Below are positions 9,450 through 19,500 of a stretch of DNA of 64,000 bases, piece after piece. The notes under the pieces are model-generated. The model made no database searches, was not told where the DNA came from, and saw only the letters and a list, made by a program, of their open reading frames with translations. A program made the position numbers and the translations under genes. Source of the stretch: Pseudomonas laurentiana (GTDB lineage Bacteria > Pseudomonadota > Gammaproteobacteria > Pseudomonadales > Pseudomonadaceae); NCBI RefSeq assembly GCF_014648275.1, contig NZ_BMQU01000001.1, positions 310,001 through 374,000 on the forward strand. The letters run 5' to 3'. Every line of letters begins with the position of its first letter. Positions within the stretch are counted from its first letter, which is position 1.

Positions 9450-10778
9450 ATGCACAAGTCCACCTTGGCACTTGCCGTGGCCCTTGGGGTTCTGGCTCAG
9501 CAAGCAGGTGCTGCCGGTTTCGTTGAAGACAGCAAACTGTCTGTCAGCTCGCGCACCATGTATTTCGATAACGACAACCGCGAAACCGGGGGAAGCGATC
9601 AGCGAGAAACCGCTCAAGGCTTTAAGGCCGACTACCTGTCAGGCTTCACCGAGGGTACGGTGGGCTTTGGTTTTGACGCTCAGGCTGTTTGGGGTATTCA
9701 CCTGGATGGCGGCAAAGGCCATCACCCGAACAACAACAATTTTTTCCCTAGCGATACTGATGGTTCGGCTGTAGATCAGTGGGCGCGTATCGGTGGTAAC
9801 GCCAAGGCGCGCTTCTCCAAGACCGAAGCCCACCTCGGTGGGGCTCTGGCGCCAAACCTGCCGATCCTCGTAGCCAACGATGGCCGTCTGCTGCCGCAGA
9901 CCTTTGAGGGCGGTATTGTCACCTCCAAGGAAATCGACAACGTCACCCTGACTGGTGGTCAACTTGAACACGCCATGGGCCGTGCGTCGAGTAACAAGAC
10001 TGGCCTGTCGGTTTCTGGTGCGTCTCAGGACAGCAACAAGTTCCAGTTTGGCGGTGCTGACTGGAAGGTCACCAAAGACCTGACCCTGCAGTACTACTAC
10101 TCGAACCTGGAAGACTTCTACAAGCAGCACTTCCTGGGCCTGGTCCACGTCTACCCGATCACGAACGACCAGTCGTTCAAGACCGACCTGCGCTACTTCG
10201 ACAGCAGCTCGGACGGTAAAAACGGTCAAACTGGTTATGCCTTTGACAACAACAAGGGCTATGCCAAGAACAAGGGCGAGGTCGACAACAAGACCTGGAG
10301 CGCCATGTTCACCTACACCCTGGGCGGGCACTCGCTCATGCTTGGTCACCAACAGGTCGGTGATGACGGTGGTTTTGTCTGGCTGAACCAAAGCGGTGTC
10401 AAGGACGGTAACGGTAACCTTGAAGGTGCCGGTGGTTCCAGCTTCTACCTGTTCACCGACAGCATGATCAACCAGTTTGCCCGGGCCGGTGAAAACACCA
10501 CCTTTGGTCAGTATTCCTATGATTTCGCTCGCCTGGGTGTTCCGGGCCTGAAAACCTCGATCGCTTACCTGCGCGGTGACGATATTCGCAACGTGAGCGG
10601 AAATGGCAGCTACAACGAGTGGGAGCGTGATGCACGTGTCGACTACGTGATCCAGGAAGGTACCCTCAAGGGGCTGGGCGCCAGCCTGCGTCACGGTATG
10701 TACCGCGGCAGCGGTGAAAGTGCTGCCGACATGGACCAAACCCGCCTGATCTTCAACTACACCTACACCTTCATGTAA
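9450..10778 (+). CDS. OprD-family outer-membrane porin (OprE-like)
   Basis: A 442-residue porin. It has a signal peptide (residues 1-22, cut after GAA) and the OprD-family opening GFVEDSKLSVSSRTMYFDND, followed by alternating beta-strand sequence. It ends in an aromatic-rich strand, FNYTYTFM. OprD members are 18-strand monomeric channels for small carboxylates or amino acids. Placement between tauABCD and lsfA-ssu suggests a role in outer-membrane entry of sulfonates or sulfate esters, which is inference from position. It is followed by a strong intrinsic terminator, so it is monocistronic. OprE or OprQ subfamily cannot be settled by eye. Confidence 0.85.
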   Translation: MHKSTLALAVALGVLAQQAGAAGFVEDSKLSVSSRTMYFDNDNRETGGSDQRETAQGFKADYLSGFTEGTVGFGFDAQAVWGIHLDGGKGHHPNNNNFFPSDTDGSAVDQWARIGGNAKARFSKTEAHLGGALAPNLPILVANDGRLLPQTFEGGIVTSKEIDNVTLTGGQLEHAMGRASSNKTGLSVSGASQDSNKFQFGGADWKVTKDLTLQYYYSNLEDFYKQHFLGLVHVYPITNDQSFKTDLRYFDSSSDGKNGQTGYAFDNNKGYAKNKGEVDNKTWSAMFTYTLGGHSLMLGHQQVGDDGGFVWLNQSGVKDGNGNLEGAGGSSFYLFTDSMINQFARAGENTTFGQYSYDFARLGVPGLKTSIAYLRGDDIRNVSGNGSYNEWERDARVDYVIQEGTLKGLGASLRHGMYRGSGESAADMDQTRLIFNYTYTFM

Positions 10779-10793
10779 GTGTCAGTAGAGAGA

Positions 10794-10820
10794 GCCTCGC
10801 CTTGGTGCGGGGCTTTTTTT
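10794..10820 (+). terminator. intrinsic terminator after OprD-type porin
   Basis: Stem GCCTCGC (10794-10800) with GCGGGGC (10807-10813), a 6-base loop, then seven T residues (10814-10820). Confidence 0.85.
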
Positions 10821-10847
10821 CGAGCTGAAATCAATAGCTCTAGAAGT

Positions 10848-10869
10848 AATAAATAAATCGTTATTTATT
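10848..10869. promoter_or_regulatory. perfect AT-only dyad upstream of lsfA
   Basis: AATAAATAA at 10848-10856 and TTATTTATT at 10861-10869, separated by ATCG, form a perfect 9-bp inverted repeat about 67 bases upstream of the lsfA ATG. It is placed where an activator or operator would sit. A sulfur-limitation regulator such as CysB is a guess from the context. Confidence 0.45.
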
Positions 10870-10935
10870 CTTTTTAATTTGCTTCAGGCCGATGCACAGT
10901 GGCTCCACCAGAACGTATTTCAAGGAGCCCCCACC

Positions 10936-11574
10936 ATGAGCCTCAGACTCGGCGACATCGCCCCCGATTTTGAACAGGATTCCAGCGTCGGCACGATTCG
11001 TTTCCACGAATGGCTGGGTGATAGCTGGGGTGTACTGTTTTCGCACCCGGCGGATTTCACCCCGGTCTGCACCACCGAACTGGGCTTCACTGCCAAGCTC
11101 AAAGAGCAGTTTGCCGAGCGCGGCGTCAAGGCGATCGCCCTGTCGGTTGACCCGGTCGAGTCCCATCTGCGCTGGATCGAAGACATCAACGAAACCCAGA
11201 ACACCGTCGTCAACTTTCCGATCCTGGCCGACGCTGATCGCAAGGTGTCCGACCTCTATGACCTGATTCACCCCAATGCCAGCGACACCCTGACGGTGCG
11301 TTCCTTGTTCGTGATCGACCCGAACAAGAAGATCCGCCTGACCATCACGTACCCCGCCAGCACCGGGCGCAACTTCCACGAGATTCTGCGGGTGATCGAC
11401 TCACTGCAACTGACCGACAACCACAAGGTCGCCACCCCGGCCAACTGGCAGGACGGTGACGAGGTGGTGATCGTGCCGTCACTCAAGGATGAGGACGAAA
11501 TCAAACGACGCTTTCCCAAGGGCTACCGGGCGGTCAAGCCCTACCTGCGCCTGAGCCCGCAGCCTAACCGTTGA
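10936..11574 (+). CDS. lsfA: 1-Cys peroxiredoxin (LsfA)
   Basis: A 212-residue Prx6-type peroxiredoxin. The ATG at 10936 is chosen because CAAGGAG precedes it and the protein then starts MSLRLGDIAPDFEQDSS as in relatives. The peroxidatic cysteine is Cys45 in HPADFTPVCTTELG, and the conserved TLTVRSLFVIDPNKKIR and TYPASTGRNFHEILRVIDSL segments follow. LsfA reduces hydrogen and alkyl peroxides and is known in pseudomonads as a sulfate-starvation-induced protein encoded just upstream of ssu. An intrinsic terminator separates it from ssuE, so it has its own promoter. Confidence 0.92.
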   Translation: MSLRLGDIAPDFEQDSSVGTIRFHEWLGDSWGVLFSHPADFTPVCTTELGFTAKLKEQFAERGVKAIALSVDPVESHLRWIEDINETQNTVVNFPILADADRKVSDLYDLIHPNASDTLTVRSLFVIDPNKKIRLTITYPASTGRNFHEILRVIDSLQLTDNHKVATPANWQDGDEVVIVPSLKDEDEIKRRFPKGYRAVKPYLRLSPQPNR

Positions 11575-11612
11575 GCGTATGACGCAGTGCTTTAGCCACA
11601 GCAGGGATTTTC

Positions 11613-11638
11613 GGGCCGTTTCGACGGCCCTTTTTTTT
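11613..11638 (+). terminator. intrinsic terminator after lsfA
   Basis: Stem GGGCCGT (11613-11619) with ACGGCCC (11624-11630), a TTCG tetraloop, then eight T residues. Confidence 0.92.
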
Positions 11639-11788
11639 ACGTGGCGTACGAGTCTTTTAATATTCTTTTATTGAATAACCAAATGAAAAAATATGATTTA
11701 TGGATATATAAAACAGCTGTTAAGGTCACTCCATAGACGCGAGATCAGCTTCTCGCACCTGTCTCGAAACCGCTAAAGGATACGCTTC
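11639..11788 (+). promoter_or_regulatory. AT-rich promoter region of the ssu operon
   Basis: A 150-base leader that is much richer in A and T than its surroundings. It contains TATTC-TTTTATT-GAATA at 11661-11677 and an AT stretch near 11680-11710. AAAGGA lies 9 bases before the ssuE ATG. It is expected to carry the sulfur-controlled ssu promoter; the exact -10/-35 is not assigned. Confidence 0.45.
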
Positions 11789-12382
11789 ATGTTGGTTGTC
11801 TCTCTCGGTGGCAGTCCCAGTGTGCGTTCACGCTCTGGTGTGTTGCTTGAACGCGCCCGGCACTGGTTGCAAGGCCAGGGTGTGGAAGTGGTGACATTCC
11901 AGGTCCGCGATTTTCCGGCGGACGACCTGCTGCACGCGCGATTCGACAGCCCTAAGGTTCAGCACTTCCTACAACTGGTCGAGCAGGCCGATGGCCTGAT
12001 CGTCGCGACGCCGGTGTACAAGGCGTCGTTCTCCGGGGCGCTGAAGACCCTGCTGGACCTGCTGCCTGAGCGAGCGCTGAGCCATAAGGTGGTATTGCCG
12101 ATCGCTACAGGTGGCAGTATCGCCCACATGCTGGCGGTTGATTACGCGCTCAAACCGGTGCTGTCGGCACTCAAGGCGCAAGAGACCCTGCAAGGGATCT
12201 TTGCCGACGACAGCCAGATCGCCTATGGCGAAGGCAGCGCTGCGGCGCAGTTGCTTCCCGCATTGGAGCAGCGCCTGAATGAATCGCTGGAACAGTTTCA
12301 CACCGCCCTGGCCCGTCGGCCCAAGCCTGTAGCTCCGGGGCTGTTGAACGAACGTCTGCTCAGTGCTCGCTGGAGCATCTGA
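11789..12382 (+). CDS. ssuE: NAD(P)H-dependent FMN reductase
   Basis: A 197-residue flavodoxin-like reductase. The FMN-phosphate-binding loop is [13 protein letters not shown] near residues 5-17, and [24 protein letters not shown] is the family motif around residues 70-95. SsuE supplies reduced FMN to the SsuD monooxygenase. It is the first gene of ssuEADCBF, 93 bases ahead of ssuA. Length and sequence fit the family. Confidence 0.93.
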   Translation: MLVVSLGGSPSVRSRSGVLLERARHWLQGQGVEVVTFQVRDFPADDLLHARFDSPKVQHFLQLVEQADGLIVATPVYKASFSGALKTLLDLLPERALSHKVVLPIATGGSIAHMLAVDYALKPVLSALKAQETLQGIFADDSQIAYGEGSAAAQLLPALEQRLNESLEQFHTALARRPKPVAPGLLNERLLSARWSI

Positions 12383-12475
12383 GCCGCAACACGCGTTACT
12401 CGCACGTCCCACCTTACTCGCCCGCCAACGGGCAAGCAGGTGCAGCCTGAACCCTAATCGCAAAAGGAGAGCGCT

Positions 12476-13441
12476 ATGCGCACTGTCATTTTGCGTCGTG
12501 GTCTGGTCGCTCTGTTTGCTGCGGCTGTGTCCTTCGGCGCCATTACTCAAGCCCAGGCTGAAAGCCTGCGTATCGGTTACCAAAAGTACGGCACTCTGGT
12601 ACTGCTCAAGGCCAAGGGCACGCTGGAGAAGCGCCTGGCGGCGCAGGGCGTACAGGTCCAATGGACCGAATTCCCGGGTGGCCCGCAGCTGCTTGAAGGG
12701 TTGAACGTCGGCTCAATCGACTTTGGCGTCACTGGCGAGACCCCGCCGGTGTTTGCCCAGGCGGCTGGCGCTGATCTGTTGTATGTCGCCTACGAGCCAC
12801 CGGCACCGCACAGCGAAGCGATCCTGGTACCGAAGGATTCGCCAATCGACTCGGTCAAGGCGCTCAAGGGCAAGAAGGTCGCCCTGAACAAGGGCTCCAA
12901 CGTTCACTACCTGCTGGTTCGCGCACTGGAAGATGCGGGCCTCAAATACAGCGATATTCAGCCGGTGTTCCTGCCGCCCGCCGACGCCCGCGCCGCTTTC
13001 GAGCGTGGCAGTGTCGATGCCTGGGTGATCTGGGACCCCTACCAGGCGGCTGCCGAGAAACAACTGCAAGCGCGCACCCTGCGCGATGGCAAAGGCATCG
13101 TCGACAACCATCAGTTCTACCTGGCGACCAAACCTTACGCCCAGAAACACCCTGAGGTGATCAGCGCCCTGATTGACGAGGTGCGTGCAGTGGGTGAGTG
13201 GTCCAAGGCCAATCCGCAGGAGGTGACCGATCAGGTGGCGCCGCTGCTCGGCCTGCCTGCCGACATCACCCTCACCTCGGTCAAGCGCCAAGGCTACGGG
13301 GCCACGTTCCTGACGCCAGAGGTGGTCGCCGCGCAGCAAAAGATCGCCGACACCTTCCAGGCGCTGAAGCTGATTCCCAAGCCCTTGAGTATCAAGGATG
13401 TGATCTGGACACCCCCCGCCAAGGTCGCCAGCGCGCCTTGA
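12476..13441 (+). CDS. ssuA: aliphatic sulfonate-binding periplasmic protein
   Basis: A 321-residue substrate-binding protein with a signal peptide (residues 1-29, cut after TQAQA). The mature start ESLRIGYQKYGTLVLLKAKG and the GSIDFGVTGETPPVFAQAAG cleft segment are typical of SsuA. It binds alkanesulfonates for the SsuBC transporter. AAAGGAGAG precedes the ATG. The next gene is ssuD, 58 bases downstream. Confidence 0.94.
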   Translation: MRTVILRRGLVALFAAAVSFGAITQAQAESLRIGYQKYGTLVLLKAKGTLEKRLAAQGVQVQWTEFPGGPQLLEGLNVGSIDFGVTGETPPVFAQAAGADLLYVAYEPPAPHSEAILVPKDSPIDSVKALKGKKVALNKGSNVHYLLVRALEDAGLKYSDIQPVFLPPADARAAFERGSVDAWVIWDPYQAAAEKQLQARTLRDGKGIVDNHQFYLATKPYAQKHPEVISALIDEVRAVGEWSKANPQEVTDQVAPLLGLPADITLTSVKRQGYGATFLTPEVVAAQQKIADTFQALKLIPKPLSIKDVIWTPPAKVASAP

Positions 13442-13499
13442 TGCATTGCCTGCGCCGGGGCACCGCCCCGGTCTGAGCCACCTTTAGGAGACAACTCCA

Positions 13500-14648
13500 A
13501 TGAGCCTTAACGTTTTCTGGTTTCTGCCTACCCATGGCGACGGTCATTACCTTGGCACCGCCGATGGCGCGCGTGCGGTCGATCACGGCTACCTGCAACA
13601 GATTGCCCAGGCGGCGGATCGCCTCGGTTTTGGCGGTGTGCTGATTCCGACCGGGCGTTCCTGCGAGGACTCCTGGCTGGTCGCCGCTTCGCTGATTCCA
13701 GTGACCCAGCGCCTGAAGTTCCTGGTCGCCCTGCGCCCCGGGATCATCTCGCCAACCGTCGCGGCGCGACAGGCTGCAACCCTTGATCGGCTCTCGGGTG
13801 GCCGTGCGTTGTTCAATCTGGTGACGGGGGGCGACCCGGAAGAACTGTCCGGTGATGGCCTGTTCCTCAGCCATGAGGAGCGTTATCAGGCGTCGGTGGA
13901 GTTCACCCGCATCTGGCGTCGTGTGCTCGAAGGCGAGACGGTCGACTACGACGGCCAGCATATCCAGGTCAAAGGCGCCAAGTTGCTTTACCCGCCGATC
14001 CAGCAACCGCGTCCGCCGCTGTACTTTGGTGGCTCGTCCGAGGCTGCCCAGGACCTGGCCGCCGAGCAGGTCGAGTTGTACCTGACCTGGGGTGAGCCAC
14101 CGGCTGCCGTTGCCGAGAAGATCGAGCAGGTACGGGCCAAGGCTGCGAAGCAGGGGCGTACCGTGCGCTTCGGCATTCGCCTGCATGTGATCGTGCGTGA
14201 AACCAACGCCGAAGCCTGGCAGGCCGCCGAGCGACTGATCTCGCACCTGGACGACGACACCATTGCCCGTGCCCAGGCGTCGTTGGCACGTTTCGACTCA
14301 GTCGGTCAGCAGCGCATGGCGGCACTGCATGGCGGCAAGCGCGACAAACTGGAAGTCAGTCCGAACCTCTGGGCCGGAGTTGGCCTGGTGCGCGGCGGTG
14401 CCGGTACAGCACTGGTTGGCGACGGCCCAACCGTGGCCGAACGGGTGAAGGAGTACGCCGCGTTGGGCATCGACACCTTTATCTTCTCCGGTTACCCACA
14501 CCTGGAAGAGTCGTATCGGGTCGCCGAACTGCTGTTCCCGCACCTGGATGTGCAGCGTCCAGAACAGCCAAAGAGCGCAGGCTATGTCAGCCCGTTCGGT
14601 GAAATGGTCGCTAACGACATCCTGCCAAAATCTGCAGCGCAGCGCTGA
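13500..14648 (+). CDS. ssuD: FMNH2-dependent alkanesulfonate monooxygenase
   Basis: A 382-residue bacterial-luciferase-fold enzyme. Visible markers are [20 protein letters not shown] at the N-terminus, Cys55 in [14 protein letters not shown], the flavin-binding region [15 protein letters not shown], and [16 protein letters not shown] with the conserved His and Arg. It cleaves C1-C14 alkanesulfonates to aldehyde and sulfite using reduced FMN from SsuE and oxygen. The C-terminal [20 protein letters not shown] matches SsuD. Confidence 0.95.
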   Translation: MSLNVFWFLPTHGDGHYLGTADGARAVDHGYLQQIAQAADRLGFGGVLIPTGRSCEDSWLVAASLIPVTQRLKFLVALRPGIISPTVAARQAATLDRLSGGRALFNLVTGGDPEELSGDGLFLSHEERYQASVEFTRIWRRVLEGETVDYDGQHIQVKGAKLLYPPIQQPRPPLYFGGSSEAAQDLAAEQVELYLTWGEPPAAVAEKIEQVRAKAAKQGRTVRFGIRLHVIVRETNAEAWQAAERLISHLDDDTIARAQASLARFDSVGQQRMAALHGGKRDKLEVSPNLWAGVGLVRGGAGTALVGDGPTVAERVKEYAALGIDTFIFSGYPHLEESYRVAELLFPHLDVQRPEQPKSAGYVSPFGEMVANDILPKSAAQR

Positions 14649-14658
14649 GGGCCGGGCC

Positions 14659-15453
14659 ATGAGTCGTGCTAATGCCCCCTTGTCGCACACGCTTGCCCCT
14701 TGGGCCTTGCCGCTGCTGTTGCTGGCTGTCTGGCAACTGGCGGTGAGTGCCGGCTGGCTGTCGACGCGAATCCTGCCGGCACCGAGCGCGGTAATCCGCG
14801 CCGGTATCGAGCTGGTGCGCAGCGGTGATATCTGGACGCACCTGGCAATCAGCGGCTGGCGCGCCGGTGTCGGTTTTGTCATCGGTGGCAGCATCGGCCT
14901 GGCGCTGGGCTTCATCACCGGGTTGTCACGTTGGGGGGAGCGTCTGCTCGACAGTTCGGTGCAGATGATCCGCAACGTGCCGCACCTGGCGCTGATCCCG
15001 TTGGTGATTCTCTGGTTTGGTATTGATGAGTCGGCGAAGATTTTCCTGGTGGCCCTGGGCACCTTGTTCCCGATCTACCTGAATACGTACCACGGTATTC
15101 GCAACGTCGACCCGGCCTTGGTGGAAATGGCCCGCAGCTATGGCCTGTCCGGTTTCGCGCTGTTCCGTCAGGTGATTCTGCCGGGGGCCTTGCCTTCGAT
15201 TCTGGTCGGTGTGCGTTTTGCCCTGGGCTTTATGTGGCTGACGTTGATCGTCGCCGAAACCATTTCGGCCAACGCGGGTATCGGCTACCTGGCGATGAAT
15301 GCCCGGGAGTTCCTGCAGACCGACGTGGTGGTTCTGGCGATTGTTCTGTACGCCGTGCTGGGCAAGCTCGCAGACCTTGCCGCACGTGCGCTTGAGCGGG
15401 TCTGGTTGCGTTGGCATCCGGCCTATCAAGTGGCCAAGGGAGAACGCCCATGA
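14659..15453 (+). CDS. ssuC: aliphatic sulfonate ABC transporter permease
   Basis: A 264-residue permease. The ATG at 14659 lies 10 bases after the ssuD stop with GAGGG just upstream, and yields [20 protein letters not shown]. About six hydrophobic helices are visible. The EAA loop is [34 protein letters not shown]. It overlaps the ssuB start by 4 bp (ATGA). It forms the membrane channel for sulfonates with SsuA and SsuB. Confidence 0.93.
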   Translation: MSRANAPLSHTLAPWALPLLLLAVWQLAVSAGWLSTRILPAPSAVIRAGIELVRSGDIWTHLAISGWRAGVGFVIGGSIGLALGFITGLSRWGERLLDSSVQMIRNVPHLALIPLVILWFGIDESAKIFLVALGTLFPIYLNTYHGIRNVDPALVEMARSYGLSGFALFRQVILPGALPSILVGVRFALGFMWLTLIVAETISANAGIGYLAMNAREFLQTDVVVLAIVLYAVLGKLADLAARALERVWLRWHPAYQVAKGERP

Positions 15454-16262
15454 GTCTGTTGAACACCTCTCCGGCTCGGCTGTTGCGGGGTATTCCGCTG
15501 GCCGCGCGCAACCTGCAGAAAACTTTTGGCGAGCGCCAGGTGCTGCGCAACATCGAGCTGCATATTCCGGCGGGACAGTTCGTCGCCATTGTCGGTCGCA
15601 GTGGTTGTGGCAAGAGCACGTTGCTGCGCTTGCTGGCAGGCCTCGATCAACCCAGCGGTGGTGAGCTACTGGCCGGCCCGGCCGCGTTGAGTGAAGCCCG
15701 CGAAGACACCCGCTTGATGTTCCAGGAGGCGCGTCTGCTGCCCTGGAAAACGGTCATCGACAACGTGGGCCTCGGGCTGTCAGGTGATTGGCGACCACGT
15801 GCACTGGAGGCGTTGGCCGCAGTCGGCCTTGCCGAACGTGCCAATGAATGGCCAGCCGCCTTGTCTGGTGGACAGAAGCAACGCGTAGCGTTGGCGCGCG
15901 CCCTGATCCATCAACCGCGTTTGCTGTTGCTTGACGAGCCGCTGGGTGCGCTGGATGCCCTGACCCGTATCGAGATGCAGCAACTGATTGAAGCGCTATG
16001 GCGCCAGCACGGCTTCACCGTGTTGCTGGTCACCCACGATGTCAGCGAAGCCGTTGCAGTCGCTGACCGGGTGATTCTGATCGAGGACGGCGAGATCGGC
16101 CTCGACCTGCTGGTTGACCTGCCGCGGCCAAGGGCACGTGGCTCGCATCGCCTGGCAAGCCTGGAAAGCGAAGTACTGAACCGTGTTCTGTCGGTGCCGG
16201 GTATTGCGCCCGAACCGGAACCTGTAGCCCCTTTGCCCACGCAGCTGCGTTGGGCACATTGA
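15450..16262 (+). CDS. ssuB: aliphatic sulfonate ABC transporter ATP-binding protein
   Basis: A 270-residue ABC ATPase. Walker A is [17 protein letters not shown], the signature is [16 protein letters not shown], Walker B is [12 protein letters not shown], and the switch histidine is in [15 protein letters not shown]. The start at 15450 overlaps the ssuC stop, indicating coupling. It has the extended Pro-rich C-terminus ([12 protein letters not shown]) often seen in Pseudomonas SsuB. It powers sulfonate import. Confidence 0.94.
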   Translation: MSLLNTSPARLLRGIPLAARNLQKTFGERQVLRNIELHIPAGQFVAIVGRSGCGKSTLLRLLAGLDQPSGGELLAGPAALSEAREDTRLMFQEARLLPWKTVIDNVGLGLSGDWRPRALEALAAVGLAERANEWPAALSGGQKQRVALARALIHQPRLLLLDEPLGALDALTRIEMQQLIEALWRQHGFTVLLVTHDVSEAVAVADRVILIEDGEIGLDLLVDLPRPRARGSHRLASLESEVLNRVLSVPGIAPEPEPVAPLPTQLRWAH

Positions 16263-16289
16263 CCTCTCGTCCCATAAGGAATCAAGCAG

Positions 16290-16505
16290 ATGACTATTAA
16301 AGCGATCAACGTACGTAACCAGTTCAAAGGCACCGTAAAGGAAATTCTCGAAGGCCCGGTACTGTCGGAAATCGACGTACAGACCGCCTCGGGTATCGTC
16401 ACCTCGGTGATCACCACCCGTTCGGTCAAGGAGCTGGAGCTGACCGTTGGCAGTGAAGTGATTGCCTTCGTTAAATCCACCGAGGTGTCGATCGCCAAAC
16501 TGTGA
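16290..16505 (+). CDS. ssuF: SsuF, molybdopterin-binding (TOBE/Mop) protein
   Basis: A 71-residue protein consisting of one TOBE/Mop domain: AINVRNQFKGTVKEILEGPV, then ASGIVTSVITTRSVKELELT and VIAFVKSTEVSIAKL. Single-domain Mop proteins bind oxyanions such as molybdate. In P. putida S-313 a protein of this kind is encoded at the end of the ssu operon and was reported as needed for organosulfur use, though its chemistry is unresolved. It lies 27 bases after ssuB with its own AAGGA site. Confidence 0.9.
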   Translation: MTIKAINVRNQFKGTVKEILEGPVLSEIDVQTASGIVTSVITTRSVKELELTVGSEVIAFVKSTEVSIAKL

Positions 16506-16514
16506 GCAGGGTGC

Positions 16515-16565
16515 GGCACAACACCCCGACGGGCCAGCCTTGACCCGTCGGGGCTCGGTTGTGCC
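16515..16565. terminator. two-tier hairpin between ssuF and the toxin-like gene
   Basis: Inner 10-bp perfect stem CCCCGACGGG (16524-16533) with its complement at 16544-16553, embedded in an outer 8-bp stem GGCACAAC (16515-16522) with GTTGTGCC (16558-16565). It lies between convergent genes and can serve both. It contains no long T-run. Confidence 0.75.
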
Positions 16566-16568
16566 GGT

Positions 16569-19500
16569 TTACTCGGCTGCCGGGCGAAGCCCGCCAAAGA
16601 ATTGCATCGCCTCTGCCTCACTGATGGGCCCATGCCAGGCGTTCAGCAGATTGCGCTCATGACGTATCTTCAGATGGCCCGCGCTTAATTTGCGAAAACC
16701 GCTGCCGGGGCGCTGCGGAAAATGAAAGTGAGCGTACCAAAGCACGGTGTCGGTCGCCCGATCAATCACTTCGTACTCTTCCAGGTATTCGATCGGCCGG
16801 CCTTTGCTGTCTTTTTTCGGTTCCAGGATGCGTCCCCATTGCGGCTCTACTGCGTTTTGTTCGTGAAGGAACTGCAATTGACCGACATTGGGTTGTCGGG
16901 TGGTCTTGATTTTGGCGATGCGCAGGTCCCTGCCATGCAAGTCCAGGTTCCTGGCTGCATCCCTCAGGCGTTGCATCAACTGTTGCTGGTCGCTGGTTGC
17001 CCGATCCCCCAGGGCATCCTCGAGATCGCGAGCCCGTTCGCGCAAGTTGATCGCGTAGTGCTCGACCATGTTTTGCAGGCTGGCAGGTGCCATGTCAGTC
17101 TCCATGTAGCCTTGCCAGCGGGCTTTTTGCACCGTGATGTCGGCCAGTTGCTCACGGGCCCGGTTTTGCAATTCGTTGATACGGCTCGGGTCAATCGTTC
17201 GGCGTATGACCGGCGCCGTGCTTTGCCAGCGATTCCCGTCTATCCGACGAAAGCTTTCGGTTGTGCCGTTATCCATGGCGTTGACTACCACCATGCGCCG
17301 CTCACCCTCAATGCGTTCCTCACGGCCTATCAGCAGTTGCTGATCATCTGTTTCGAACACGCGGGCTTCGCTGGGGCGGCCAGTGCCTCGTGTAGGTAGT
17401 TGGTAGTTGGGCAGGGCCTTGTCAATTTCCGCAAGCAGTTGCGTCAAGTCGTTACGTAAGCTGGTCACCGCTGTCGCGTCGACGAAGTTCCCAAAATGAA
17501 TTGACCAGGAATCAAGGTGAGTGATGAAGGTGAGGTACTGACCCTTGAACGATCTCAGTGCTTCCCCATACCGGACCCTGCTCAGGTCCGCCTGCGGTAA
17601 TTGGAAGTGGCTTTGCAGCGTGCGCGCAAGCGCTCTGCTTTGTGCGGTGAGCTGATTGAAGAACAGGTAGAAATCGATATCGTGCATGTGGTCAAAATTG
17701 GCAAGCACCGAATGCATCACATGCAGGCGTGCAAATCGGTAGGCCTGGGGCTCCAGTGAGAGCGAGATGATCCTTGCAGTTTTGAGGTCATGTTGGGTCA
17801 GCAGGTCACCGCGTAATTTGTTGCGCAGTTCCAGATTGCGTCGGGTGTCTTGTTCAAGCCCTTGCAGTTGTTCCAGCAGTTGTCTGTTGTTGCTGAGGAT
17901 GGTTTCCCGGTGACGGCGGAGTTGTATTCTGGCCTGCCTCAGGTCATCGGACAGGTTGTCGATGAGCCTTGTGAGGTCGCGGGTGAGATGTTCGTTGACG
18001 CTTAGCAAGGCCTGCAGTTCCAGGGTGCGTAACTGGATCAGCGTCAGGTTCTGACGGGCAGTGTTTTGCAGGTACTCCTCCCAAATGCCGGAATACTGCC
18101 GACGGCCAATAGTGGGTTTCAGACGGCTAAGGGCCTGCAGGCAACCGTCATGGTATTCGACAAGGCCTTTGCAGGCCCTGATCGCCTCTTGCCGCGCGCT
18201 GCGGATCTGGGCGTCGGTCCCAGGTGTTCCGACAGGGCCGTCAGGGCCCACGCCCTGGACCTCGTTGAGGTGCTTGAGCGCCGCCGCGAGCAGGCTTTTT
18301 TGCTGCTTTGTTTCACGGTACATGCGTTGCAGCTCATCCATCGGCTGCTCAATAGCATTGCCGCGCAAGCGGCGGATGTAGCCAAACATGGTTTCCCAGC
18401 CATCGTTGTACAGGCGGGAGAAGGCCGGCCCTGCACCTTGCAGGCCACCTTCGACCAGCAGGCCGTTGAGGTGGCCATGGGTTTCCCAGACGCCGTCTTC
18501 GCTCAGCCGTATGGGTTGCTTATAGTGCTTGAGGGCATTTCCTTTCAGGCGCCAGGTGTTATAGGTTGGGTCCCACTGCACTTCATAGTGATGGCCATGG
18601 CGGCTGATGTAGCGTTTGCCGTTCAGAGCAAAGGTGTTACGCAAGTGGCCTGCGCTGTCCAGTTCAACGGCGGCTACCAGCGTGTCGGCTTCGTAGCCCT
18701 TGAACGGGTCTGGGGCGGTTGCGCTGGCCGTCTTGCCCAGCGTTACCCGTTGTGCCTGGGTTTGTCGCAGTCGAGTGTACGCGCGCGCGCTGGCCACTCG
18801 ACCGCCAGGCAAGCTGCCGACACCCGGGGCGACGTCGAGCAATGTGTCAATGATCGACAGCACCACCGAATTCAGGTGTTCCACGCCTTGGCTGTGCTTA
18901 CCGCGCATAAAGGCTTCTACTGCTGCGGTAGAGGCGTTCCAGCCATCATAGAGTCCAACCGCGACACCCGCCCCGGGAATGAATGACAGGCACAGTTGGA
19001 TGTAGTCAAACACTCGGTTGTGGAGGACTGCGGCGTCTTCCAGGTACAGCTCACGCTGGCTGCGTGCTGTTTGTCGATGCTGAGTGATCAGACGACCCAT
19101 TTGAAGTCTGCTCAGGTGTGTGGCTAGCGACAGTGATTGGCTTTCACCCGGTGCGATAAAGCCTGAGAAACTCCGCAGCAACGCCTGATTGATATAGCTG
19201 CGATGCCGTTCAGGGTCGCCTGCGACGGGACGTGTTGCCAGCCAGGTGAGCATGGTGGTGTTCAACGCCATTTGCTCCAGCGCCTGACAGGCCGACTTTG
19301 GGTCTGGATACTGGCTGACAACACGACCGTTGGGGGCTTCTGGCAGGTAGAGCACGACAGTGTTGTGGCGTCTGTTGTGCAGCAGGAATACGCCAGACAG
19401 GGCGACCGCCTTGCTGGAGCCGTCAATCGCAACACCGGGGTTGAGTATCAAGGGCGTCCATTCGATAGCACCGGCTGCCGCATCGCGCAGCAGGGCATGG

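Noticed and set aside
9285-9617. Minus-strand frame in the tauA-porin gap, considered as a small gene
   Set aside because: It runs into the porin coding sequence and lacks a ribosome-binding site.
18066-18986. Plus-strand frame inside the toxin-like gene, considered as an antitoxin or immunity gene
   Set aside because: No start context, no promoter and composition typical of an antisense shadow.
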